Below, in pieces: positions 34,761-45,479 of a stretch of DNA of 64,000 nt; position 1 is the first letter of the stretch; each line of letters begins with the position of its first letter. The notes under the pieces were generated by a model that saw only the letters and a list, made by a program, of their open reading frames with translations, searched no databases and was not told where the DNA came from. This DNA comes from Nematostella vectensis (lineage: Eukaryota > Cnidaria > Anthozoa > Actiniaria > Edwardsiidae). Location of the stretch: contig NC_064034.1 in assembly GCF_932526225.1 (NCBI RefSeq), positions 7,426,001-7,490,000 on the forward strand, given 5' to 3'. The position numbers and the translations under genes are program-made.

Positions 34761-36150
34761 TTATTTCTTCCCAGACTTCTTGATCCCACCTGCCGCTGTG
34801 AAAAAAATGGAAATAGAAATTAGAAATCCAAAGATATCAACCATTTAAGAAAGAGAATAAAACGTTTACATAATCTGAATTCTAATGCTTGGCAAAAGTT
34901 AGACCTTAAAAAGTACAAATAGAGTTTTCTACATCTGATATAGATCCAAAGAAAGTTACTCAGCCTCTAAAATCTGGACAAGGATTTTGAACAAAACACG
35001 TTCAAATCACCCTTTGTCTTGCTTATATGAGAAAATACCCTCTCCCTTAGGGTATGAATGGATAAAAATAGCCTTGAAGTCTAGAATATGTGATAAAAGT
35101 AGAATAAATACAAAAAGCCCAAATAATCGTGTTTATAAACCAGAAGGTTTATGAACAGGGCAGAACTCTTATCAAAGACGAAAATTTGGCGTTCCAGTTT
35201 TTGGTGTATTGTGTAGCAAGTATACCCATTGGTCCTTTCTTGGCAGCTTTGGATTTTGCCTCTTCTAATGCCTTTTTCTCCTCTTTCTGCTTTTGCTTGA
35301 AAGCAATATCTTCCTGTACAAAACAACAAGAATACAGTATAGCGATTTCAAAAAAATGCTTCTACTTTTGATTGCAGACAGATGGTGCTTATTAGAGAGT
35401 GCCACTTTAAGAAATTCACTCATTTGATAGAGAAAATGCTACAGTCTCAAGTATGTACACATCAAGAAACCTATTTCACTGCCAGTTATTCCTTAAAGAA
35501 ACATGATATCTCAGGGGTAATTTCTTCAGGAAAGGGGGTGCTAGAATATTAAACATATCGCAGGAGGAAAGCTTCCATTTAATCCTTTTAATCAAAATCT
35601 AGTCCAAATAGGGAGTGAGGAGGGGGAGGGGGGAGGGGAGGTATAAAGGAGCAACTTCAAGGTACACGTCCACATAGAGTCCATGGGACTTCATACCTCG
35701 ATTTCTATATATCGAGCTAGTAACTATAAAGATAATGCAAATAAGTGGAGAGGCACTCCCAAGTTTAGCCAAAGTGGAATGAATCAAGCACAGAGAGATG
35801 CTCTCATTTTCATATCGCTTAAAAATCTTAAATTAGATGTCGGTCCTTTCCAATATAGATTTCAATATATCCTATTATCTCTTGATATCAGATTACAGCT
35901 AGAATGTGAAAAATACGGACAAAAACGAACGACACATCAAGAAATAGTATAAGAAAAGAAAATCACTCTCAATGGAGCTCACAAACCTCACAATCATCAC
36001 CGCCTTTCTTTTTCGGCTGTTTTAAAGGCTTTTTCTTTCCTCCTGAAACGATTTAGCAAACCAGTGAGCCAACCCGATCGCTTTATAAACATAAGAAACA
36101 CATCTGAATGCTTTTTTGCAAAAAAAATCTTTACCTTCTCGCCCAGACAT
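34761..36150 (-). CDS. TMA7: Translation machinery-associated protein 7 (TMA7/CCDC72), complete
   Basis: Four exons on the minus strand (36150-36135, 36042-35987, 35313-35226, 34795-34761) encode 64 residues, the same length as the human protein. The start MSGREGGKKKPLKQPKK, the middle FKQKQKEEKKALEE and the end GGIKKSGKK are all family signatures. The protein is a small, highly basic ribosome-associated factor linked to translation. The start codon lies 168 bp from that of the ATP synthase gamma gene on the other strand, so the two probably share a bidirectional promoter. Confidence 0.96.
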
Positions 36151-36318
36151 TTTGAAAGCAACGTGCAAAAGTTTCTAAAGGCCCGCGATGGTATTTTATC
36201 GCGCTTGTCTATTGGTTTATTTGCCAACGACCCAATCAGAAGCTATGTTATATACACCAGTGCCCTCAGCGGTTTTTTGAAGTCACGTGACCGCGGCACA
36301 CCACGAACAAGATTCAAG
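36151..36318. promoter_or_regulatory. Shared divergent promoter of TMA7 and ATP synthase gamma
   Basis: Only 168 bp separate the two start codons. The plus-strand start sits inside caagatggcggc (36315-36326), which fits the YY1 consensus AAnATGGCGGC often found at translation starts of housekeeping and mitochondrial genes. No TATA box is evident. The segment includes gccaacgacccaatcagaag, with a CCAAT box at about 36229. Confidence 0.6.
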
Positions 36319-39300
36319 ATGGCGGCTACCGGAGCATTTCTCCGTGGGGCTGTTTTTCAGCCAAAATCATGGTAAAAATTGCAAGATATCCTTTACAAAT
36401 ATCACCTATGAATAGCTTGTATGTTGAAAGCTTTCACTATATTCCGAGCAATTAAAACCTTTTGTATAATTTTTCTTTTGCAGCGGTGTAAGAAACATGG
36501 CCACCCTGAAGGATAGTGAGTAAAAAGATTTTACTCATGTACTAAATACACGTTATTGGAAGTAACAGTGTTTAGATCTTCGTAGAATAAACTGAAAGTG
36601 ATCTAACATTTTAGTTGTTAATCTTCGCAAAGAGAGCTCTGCGTCCGTTTGTCTTAGCAAATATTTGTTTGACTTTTTATTCATGAATATTTCTATCCAT
36701 TTGTGCAAGATTTCCAAGGTTTTGAAATTTTCTTACCTCGAGTTTTATCTTGAAATTTAAGATTTTGTCATTTTTAGTCTCCCTTAGATTGAGGTCAGTG
36801 AAGAATATCCAGAAAATCACCAAATCAATGAAGATGGTGTCAGCGGCCAAATTTGGTCGCGCTGAGAAAGAGCTGAAATCAGCAAGAGCCTACGGAGATG
36901 GTGCTACTGGTTCGTATACCTCTGTTCAAATATGAAGTAAAAGCTTGGTACAACAATATAGCAAGGGACAGAAAAAAATATGTTGGGATTGATTGTTTAT
37001 GGTATATAAATCAGGCCAATTGTTTGGCCAAGGTATTGGTTGCTAATGCACTAGTCAATTGATGTCCTCCCCCTACCTTCTGTCTTCTGTCTCACTGCAA
37101 AAATCAGAAGACTCACACAAGAATTTGTTTAACACCTCCAAATCAGCAGCATAACACATGAATTTATTAAACATCTACAAATCAGAAGACTTACACAAGA
37201 ATATGTTAAGCATACACAAATCAGCTGAAGATCTGTTTGGGATGCACAAATCAGAAGTCTCTCACACAGGTTTGTTTGGCATGTACAAAACAACACCTCT
37301 CCTTACTACTCACCTTAGAAATAATCTTCGATTCAATTGATCCAGAAGAGTATTCAGTTTTTATAATTTACCCCTGGGGTGGTGATATTCTCCTTTTAAA
37401 TTGTACTTGCATGCCAAGGTGTTCACTGCATTTCACTTCCATGAAGGTAAATGCCCCACTAAAGTAATTAGATTTCCCTTTTCACTTGTCAGAATACAGT
37501 ACTGATTGCTTTTTAGAGACTCACTGTGTCTATGTATGAAGAGTGTCCCAATTTGTGTTTCCAAGCCCAATAATCATAGCCCCTTGTCACTAATGTCAAT
37601 GTTGAGAGCGATTGTTCAGTGTTTTCTGATTTTTACTTAGCTAATATTCAAGGCTGACTGATTTTTACTTGGCTAACAAGCAAGATGTATTGCTGTTTTA
37701 GCATTGTATGACAAAGTGGAGATCAAACAAGAATCAGAGGATCCAAAGCACTTGATAGTCGTACTGTCTTCCGACCGTGGCCTCTGTGGTGGAATTCACT
37801 CAGGTCTTGCTAAGGCTGTCAAAGCTAGTATTGCTGGCAATCCAAGCAGGAATGTTGGCATTGTGTCCTTTGGGGACAAAACTAAGCAGATACTCTCAAG
37901 AACCCTTGGTAAGTAAAATACTTTTTCAGTAGACAACATTTGGATGGCCTTTTTGTGTGCCCCCTTTTTCACCTGTACAAAACAGTTACACACAAAAATG
38001 ATTAAAAAAATTTGCAAACAAAAAATCTCAAATGAGAGCTATTTTCTATAGGCATTTGTATGGCTGTACACACCCTTTTACAGTTCTACTGCTTTGCCTT
38101 CAGGTAAAAACATGCTGATGTCTTTCATGGATGTCGGCAAGAAGCCTCCACTTTTCTGTGAAGCAACATTTTTGGCTCAAGAAATCCTGGATGCAGGATT
38201 CGACTTTAACACAGGAGACATGTTCTACAATGTATTCAGGTAATGTACAGTACACCAACAGGATGACTAATTTGTTTATATATTCTGTCTAGGCATGTGC
38301 TGAAAAATGGGACCTTGATTAATGATATGGAACAAGAGTGTATATAAAGGGTATCTATATATAAGAATGATTACCTCAAAGTGTATTTTGCTGTTGCTAG
38401 GACACAGTATTGTGGTTGTTATACAGCAACTATTGGTATATTAAGAGTATTACTATATTGTGGTGTTCCATTTCATTAGAGGTTGATGTTTTATAAGTGG
38501 ATAGAAGTTTGCTCAACCTTTAGGTGTACTAAACAAAGTCGGACCCAATTTTTATTTGTCACTAATTGTATGTGCATATATCCTTGTAGGTCTGTAGTTT
38601 CATTCAGGGCAAGCACCAAATCCATCTACTCATTTGACAACCTCAACAATGCAGCCTCAGGTCAGATATAAAACTGCAGTTCACTGTGTGTTTGTTATTT
38701 ACTTCTTGGTGTATTATTTCCTAATATCAAGCCTTGTATTTTTCAAAGAGGTACTATATGCAACTATGAAAGAAATCTGACTAGTTCTAGCCAATATAAC
38801 CTTACATAATGTGATGATAATGAAAATAGCTCTAATTCTAAGAAACAAAAGCCTGGCTGGACTACCAGTCTTCTGGTGTTGATGATGTATATGATGTACA
38901 GTACATACCCAGTGGGTATCAATGTATTTAAAGGTTTTACTAATTAAATTTCAGACTCTATGAGCTCATATGATGAGCTTGACTCAGAAGTGATAAGATG
39001 CTACCAGGAGTTCAATCTTGCTAGCATGCTCTTCTTTGGAATGAAGGAGCAATCATGCAGTGAACACAGTGCCAGAATGACAGCCATGGATGCAGCAACC
39101 AAGAATGCTGGTATGTACCACACAACTTTTGCTAAGTAGAAGCCCTTTACACTAGCAAACAATGCTAGCATTAACCAAGAAAGCCTACAAGAAAGATGTT
39201 GCATTAATTTATAGCTAGATGCACAGTGTTGCAACAATGACTTCAAAAGACTTCAAAAGCCCAAGCCTTGTCTGGGAAAAGTGCATAGTCACTACTTTGA

Positions 39301-39782
39301 CCAATCAGTTATCTTCCTGTGTTCAGTCAAATGGTTTATGGCATGACAGTAAAAACAAAAAAGTAATTGATAGAATGGTGAAACTACGAATTTGGTTATT
39401 ATGATAGTGTAGTTTGGAATGGAGCTTGGGGAAAATAGCGTGGAATGGAGTTATAGTAGTAGATAATGATAATGAGGTAATTTGTGCATTTGTGACTACT
39501 AACATTATGCTTTATATAGTGTACAAAAAGTCAAGTTGCAACAAAGACAGTGTGCACAAAATCCTTTAACCAACAATGCTGAGCTTTAACTGTAGCACTA
39601 ATTGCACAAGGCAACAACAAAAAGACATTTTATTTAACTCTCTATTAAAGCAAACTGAGTTTGATTCCTCTGTATTCGCAGGTGAAATGATTGACAAGCT
39701 TACGCTGACTTATAACCGCACCCGTCAGGCAGTCATTACAAGGGAATTGGTGGAGATCATTTCTGGTGCTGCCGCCGTCTAG
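36319..39782 (+). CDS. ATP5F1C: Mitochondrial ATP synthase F1 subunit gamma, complete
   Basis: Eight exons (36319-36371, 36484-36515, 36778-36909, 37702-37908, 38104-38239, 38590-38660, 38955-39110, 39682-39782) encode 295 residues, close to the animal norm. A basic N-terminal presequence (about 25 residues) targets the mitochondrion. Family landmarks are [19 protein letters not shown] in the N-terminal rotor helix, [17 protein letters not shown], and the C-terminal helix [20 protein letters not shown]. The subunit is the central rotating shaft of F1-ATPase and couples proton flow to ATP synthesis. ATTAAA at 39840-39845 is a good polyadenylation signal. No key residue appears changed. Confidence 0.97.
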
Positions 39783-41394
39783 GTCCTTTTATGTAAGAAA
39801 TGCAGGTTAACCCTGTCTTTGGGTTTGTAATGGAGTGAGATTAAACATGTTTTGAATTACGAATATGAGTTGTTTTATATGACTACTGGAATAGTAGCAT
39901 TGTTTATTAAATAGTGTTTTCAGATCACATGCTGCCTTTGCCATCAAAAAAAATCTAGGGCACTATTTGACTTTTACTGTAGTAAAAAGATCGATATGGA
40001 ATGAAACATGATGAATTATTTTGAGAATTAGCAAACTCAGTGATATCTGTTGCTAACAGTAGCCCCAGCAAAAAGACCTACTGCCTTACACACAGACCTT
40101 ATGAACATAAAATATCTCACCTTTTTTCACTGGGTTGCAAAACTTTGCTAAGAGTTGATTTTGAAACTATTTGCCTGTTTAAGGTAGTTCCCTTGAATTG
40201 CACTGCGCACCACTTCTGCGCATAGTGAAAAACAAAGTCGGTTATACGGAAAAATGATATACTAAAAGAAGAAAACAGTGTCTTTTAGTGCAATCTCTAA
40301 AATGTGTAATATTGTTTGGGAATTCGGATTTTGTTAGCTCGACAAACAGAACTTAATTTTCTAAAGACTAAAGATACTCTTTTTGAAAACTAAAAGTTGG
40401 GATTTTTCCTCGCACGATTAGTAAAAACGCGTCAACTTTACGCCCCTCTGTTGTGAAAACGAGGTCGGTACCCCTATTTTTTTATTACATTTTTTGAAAG
40501 CCCTTAACTTCAATATTGTTTATGCCAATTTTAAAGAAAATCTGGGTTGTAGAACTATTTCAAGGGAATTACCTTAAGATTCGATCTACAATTCGTAGAT
40601 GTAGTTCTGGTTTTCCCTCTTTGGCCTTGCAAATTATTATCTGAAGCTAGAAGTCACAGTACAGTTTTGAAATAGTAAAAATGCCATGTGTTGTCCATAG
40701 GCCTCAAGTAACTTATTTCGCTTTTCCTTTTCTTTGATTTTCTTCTTAATGAATCTTGAACGTCTAGCATGTTTTCATACAAAAACAACACCGTACACAA
40801 CACTTACGTATGATCGTTCTGGCTATTTGATATACTGATCTGCCTTCATGTCTCAAGAAAATAACTATCTCAAATAATTGGCAAATGCTTTGGCCATTTG
40901 GAACCATAAGTGAGCGGAAAATGCTCAGGCTGAAACTTGTACTCCCCAAACTCGCCCCGCTATCAGAAAGGCTTCGCTGTGGGCTGTGATTGGTCAAGAG
41001 CATATTGAGTGACAGCACACTACAGCAAAAGTCAAATAGTGCTGTATATTTTTTTGACGGTGAAGGCAGCATGTGACCACGGTGAAGGCAGCATGTGACC
41101 TGAAACCGCTATAAATGATCATGTAAAATAATTTACTTGTTCCCTAGTAGATCCCCAAATTGTTCGATGGTAGTTACCGATCAACATACTGCACATTCAG
41201 CCTTTAACCTCAGCTGCACACCCATGATACACATACGCAAAGTGCAAAAGCTTCAAATGTCTTCAATCTGCAATAGCAGCAAAGAACTCTAAGTAAAGTA
41301 AATACACAATGACTTGCAGAGAGATATTGTTCAGATTTTCTTTTTTTAAACATGTACTTATGTCAGGACTTCAACCCAAAAAGTCTGCTCTTTT
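39783..41394. other. Intergenic DNA downstream of ATP synthase gamma
   Basis: Begins with the gamma-subunit 3' UTR. It contains the TTAA-bounded MITE at 40179-40577 and a short direct repeat at about 41059-41100 (two copies of ggtgaaggcagcatgtgacc). No gene was recognised. Confidence 0.4.
40179..40577. mobile_element. TTAA-flanked MITE, piggyBac-like
   Basis: The segment is bounded by TTAA at 40179-40182 and 40574-40577. Its ends are inverted copies: aggtagttcccttgaa on the left, ttcaagggaattacct on the right. The 400-bp interior has no ORF. TTAA target duplication is the hallmark of piggyBac-type transposition, so this is best read as a non-autonomous piggyBac-like element. Confidence 0.7.
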
Positions 41395-41700
41395 CGTCAC
41401 ACATGCCTCTAGACACTTCTTACCTATTGTCTGCACATTTGGTCACGCAATGCCTCTAGACACTTTTTGCCTATTGTCTTCACATTTGGTCACGCAATGC
41501 CTCTAGACACTTTTTACCTATTGTCTGCACTTTTTGCCACGCAATTCCTCGAGACACTTTTTACCTATTGTCTGCACTTTTTGCCACGCAATGCCTCGAG
41601 ACACTTTTTGCCTATTGTCTGCACATTTGGTCACGCAATGCCTCTAGACACTTTTTGCATATTGTCTGACCTCTTTGTCACGCAATGCCTCTTGACACTG
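41395..41700. repeat. 47-bp minisatellite upstream of the CALHM-like gene
   Basis: Seven copies, spaced 45-49 bases, of a unit containing cacgcaatgcctctagacac, ttttgcctattgtctgcac and a variable atttggt / tttttgc segment. It ends about 80 bp before the CALHM-like start codon. Confidence 0.92.
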
Positions 41701-41780
41701 TTAGGATTATCCGTCCGTGTCACCAACACAGCCCTTTTTCCTGTCACCGTGCGTAGCTGCACAGAGAGCTCGCTGTAATC

Positions 41781-43328
41781 ATGGACTCCATAAAAAAGCT
41801 ATGGACCGAACTAACTAGTTATTTTGGCTCAGCTGAGGTGCCACTGAAGAGCGCAATCATGACGCTTGTTGTCTACGGCGGCAAAGAGTTTTTTGCTAAC
41901 GTCACGTTCAAATGCCCCTCCGTTCACTACAAGGCCTATGGCTATATGTACTTGCTCATTCCCGCCGCAGTCCTGTTTTGTCTCTCTCTTATGGCCTCCG
42001 ACTCATTCTGGGCTGCCGTTACTAGTTGTTGTCCCAAAAGAAAGAAGGTCCGAGGCTATTGGTACAGGGCAAGAAAGCCGATCTTTCTCGGAATTCTACT
42101 GCCTATTTCTTGGTTGGTCATTGCTTTTGTTGACACGAAATTTTACGTGTGCGCAAAATTGGGACCAGAAGATGTAGCGATGGCTAAAGTAAGTCAGTAA
42201 ACAATATATGTTACTAGATATATTGTTTTTTTTTTTTAATTCTAAAGTTTTTCAACTTCTGAGCACATTTATAATCAAACTAAGAGTTCATTTATTCATG
42301 CCGAGCTAAAATTCACAAACTACAAACAATGCACGGAATGGTGAAAGCTGCGTCGAGAGTAAACATGCACACATGCATGATTCTTTTTCCCCCTAACAAA
42401 AAGTATTAAAACTTCCAAAATAGAGCTTGTTTCCAGTAGTACGTGCAAAAACCCACGACTCGAGTGGCAATCTCTTGCCGTGTTCAGTGACCCTTGGCCG
42501 TGATTGCATTCAAATTTGGGTGCATTAATTGTATGGCAGGGGTGTCGTAGTGTCTAGTGGTATATAGAGATGTTATGTTGAAGTTGGGTTGAGGCGGTAC
42601 AAAGAGGCCTTCTGAAGGGAATGAAAATAGTTTTCTTGTAAACTGTGCATGACGATTTCTGGACAAAACACTCTAAAAGAGAGTATAATTTTTTTTAGAC
42701 TGACACAGCAACTCAGCCCCTGGGAATAGGATTGCGGCCGTCGTAGGTCTGAAATAACCGTATCCGAATTAAGAATACAGGGGAGTCTCCCCGGGCCGTG
42801 GTTCAATACATGTCTATTAATAAACTCTGCCGTCCGCATTCCCAGGCAAACACAACGGAAGCTAAGAAAGAGATCTCTCAAGATTTCTTGAATGCGGCAG
42901 CGATGTCACAGATGATTGCGTTCATCCTGCTTGCAGCACTCATCGGATGCGCGGTAATCGCCATCTCCCTGATAAGGCTCTGCAAGAAAGTAGATCCCGC
43001 CATCAGCAAGGAAGACCTGGAAAAGGAAGAGGCCGACCACGCCATGAAGTTCTTCCGTGAAAGCCTAACCCCACTAGTGAAAGAGAGGGCTGAAGGAGTA
43101 GTCAATGATATCATCAAAGACGCGAGGAACGAAGATCTCTCAGATCTGGTCAAGAATGGGATCAGTGAACTGGCAAGGATGTACCCTGCGCATGGTGGGG
43201 ACGTCATGGGCTTGTACAAGGATGATTCAGATGGCGCAAAAAACAAATCAAAACCGAAAAGTGGAGCAACCGATGGAGCCGAACCGGAAAGCATGCCACT
43301 AACAACACGAACATCGGACGAGCAGTAA
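41781..43328 (+). CDS. CALHM-family (calcium homeostasis modulator-like) large-pore channel
   Basis: Two exons (41781-42188 and 42846-43328) encode 296 residues. Four hydrophobic helices are visible: AIMTLVVYGGKEFF, YGYMYLLIPAAVLFCLSLMA, PIFLGILLPISWLVIAFVD and QMIAFILLAALIGCAVIAIS. The FKCPS motif after TM1, the YGxxYxLxPA start of TM2 and the acidic C-terminal helices (EEADHAMKFFRESL) match the CALHM family. Its members assemble into voltage- or calcium-gated pores that pass ions and ATP. The usual second Cys of the CPC motif is Ser here (residue 47). The polar tail ends with SMPLTTRTSDEQ. A minisatellite lies immediately upstream. The superfamily call is fairly sure; the subtype is not. 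Confidence 0.75.
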
Positions 43329-44064
43329 AAACTACCCCCTTTGGATTACTACTTATATAGACTCGATAAACTAAATCTCTTTCGATTGCCAAGTATGTCC
43401 CCAAGAATTTTTCGGGTTGAGGGTTTGGGGAGGGGTGAGTTTAACACCCCCATCCAGCTACAGCAGATTAGAAATGTTATTCATTTCAACCTAACCTGAT
43501 GCCTAGCCAGAATTTTTGTTTGCGGGGCAAAGAGATGGGTAAACACGCGTGTTTAATAACCTAGGCTCAAATTTGCCATCAAACTCCCTTTTTATTATAA
43601 GAACCTATAATCAGCCTGTTGGGGGAGAATAGGTTCTTAATTGAAAGATCATTTTTCGCTATGTGTGTCCCAGCGTTTCATTGCCGACTGACAGTAAGCT
43701 CGACTTTAACTGTTTAAGGTTTCTTATCTAAAATAAGTCGCCATGTGATTTTACCCACGATTCTACTGTCTATTTACCGTAAGGTTATCATTTAGGTACT
43801 AGATAATTTTTATTTTAGTCTTTTTAGTCATGGGTACTAGGGGCTTGTCACTGCCATATGCCGAGTTGTAAGTTGTTGGTTGGTTGTATTACCAAGGCCA
43901 AGGGTAATAGTGTCTTTTCGTAAAATTAATCTTAATGTAAAATAAAGAAATCAAAATGAGGTTTCAAAAGTCCATCCTTTAGCGTTTTTTCATCTGGATT
44001 TGTTTTTGCCTGTTACAGGGGCTCATAAGTAGGGACAATCAACTTCCCCATGTTCTGGTACTAT
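43329..44064. other. Intergenic DNA, no feature recognised
   Basis: Contains the 3' UTR of the CALHM-like gene and an AATAAA-like word near 43941 (aaaataaagaaatc). No gene or clear repeat was seen. Confidence 0.35.
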
Positions 44065-44468
44065 ATAAGTGTCACGGCGTTTCCTAGGATCAGGCTATTT
44101 TTAGACGCTTGGATGAGCCAATCAGATTCAACCTCTGAGTTGACGTTTTGGCTGAGCTCAACTGCACGCGCAGTCTCAGACAAAAAGCTATGTTCTCTCT
44201 TCGGTACTTTGACTTTTTGTTGCTCTCTTCTTTAATATGAATCCAACCCTACCTATGACTTTGAATTCTAGCTTGCAATTCTTTTGGTAAACAAACAAAA
44301 CCGACGGATGATGGATAAACTGCAATTAGATAACTTCCTAACTGCAATTTGCGCGTGCAGCCTCACGTCACTCGCGCGCGCGACCAACGTCAAAGTAGAT
44401 GATTGGCCCGTTCGTGCGCGCGCGTCTAAAAATAGCCTGATCCTAGGGAACGCTGTGACATATATAAA
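44065..44468. mobile_element. 400-bp MITE with about 48-bp terminal inverted repeats
   Basis: Left end tataagtgtcacggcg, cctaggatcaggctattttt, agacgc. The right end (44421-44467) is its reverse complement with few mismatches (gcgtctaaaaatagcctgat, cctaggg). The interior is GC-rich with CGCGCGCG runs and no ORF. Confidence 0.8.
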
Positions 44469-44558
44469 AGTTATGCAACATTTTGGAGAACCCAGGCACA
44501 GTTAAATCAAAATAGTGGAAAGCTACGCACTTGTTGCAAGATCAAGACAAATTTTAAA

Positions 44559-44901
44559 CTAGAAAAATATTTATCAGAAGCTAATGATAGACGCCGACAA
44601 TCTATGACTAGATTGCGTGTCTCGGCACACAAACTAGCAATTGAAACAGGCCGCTATAAAAATTTACCTTATGAATTAAGGATTTGTGAAAAATGTGAAA
44701 AAATAAGGTTGGGGATTAATGGAATGCGACTATGTCAATGATATACGTCGATTATTTTTTAATGATCTATTTGCAATCAATAACTCTTTCAAACTGTTAA
44801 GGCCAAAAGACCTTATTTTGTATATTATGAGCTTAACAGATGACTCCATTACGAGCCTAGTCCTGAAATTTTGTGATGATGTAATTAAATATTATGAATA
44901 G
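44559..44901 (+). pseudogene. Decayed C-terminal fragment of a LINE reverse transcriptase
   Basis: The first frame contains RLRVSAHKLAIETGRYKNLP and ICEKCEK, a typical metal-binding tail of cnidarian LINE polymerases. After a frame change the next frame gives ECDYVNDIRRLFF and LYIMSLTDDSITSLV, ending with a stop at 44901. Only the last roughly 115 residues of the element remain, broken by at least one frameshift. Confidence 0.65.
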
Positions 44902-45239
44902 AGTTTAGGCATATAAGCCAACCTACTTTGTACATTATCCTAATATACCTGTATTGGTATTTATTGGATTTATTGGATTGCCCCTACTTATGAGCCCCTG
45001 CCTGTTACCATTTTCAACACCCCCCCATCCATCCATCCACGAGGCGATTGCACCTTATATGTCAGGGTGATACCGATATTTCCGTTTAGCACACAATTAT
45101 AGGCTGTATTCGATCTCACCTGGCGTCCACTCTTTGGCTATTATTAACGTTCGTCAGATGCCATGTTTTTTGTTTTTGTTCTCTACTGTCGTCTTTTCCT
45201 ATGGGATTGGTGCCAAACCAGTCGCCGATGCAGGTGTGT

Positions 45240-45300
45240 CAAGGGGGAGGGGGGGGGGGGGGGAGCAAGTCGTGTTAACCTATCCAAAAAAAAAAAAAAT
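45240..45300. repeat. Low-complexity poly-G and poly-A tracts
   Basis: A G run near 45242-45263 is followed by an A-rich tract near 45285-45299, between the LINE tail and the larger LINE. No coding meaning. Confidence 0.6.
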
Positions 45301-45479
45301 AAATAAAACACTCTTATCAAAGCATTGAGGGTCAGGAATACAATGGGAACACTAAACCCTTCTCGGTAAAACAGGCGTTTACGGGGATGCGAGGGCCGCC
45401 TGCCTAAACAAACGGAGCAAATTTCCGCGAGTCCGTGGCTACTCACAGGCTACTGTCAATGACATGGAATCAAAGGCTT

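Noticed and set aside
42878-43294. 138-codon minus-strand frame opposite exon 2 of the CALHM-like gene
   Set aside because: It is antisense to a frame that continues exon 1 in phase and supplies the fourth membrane helix.
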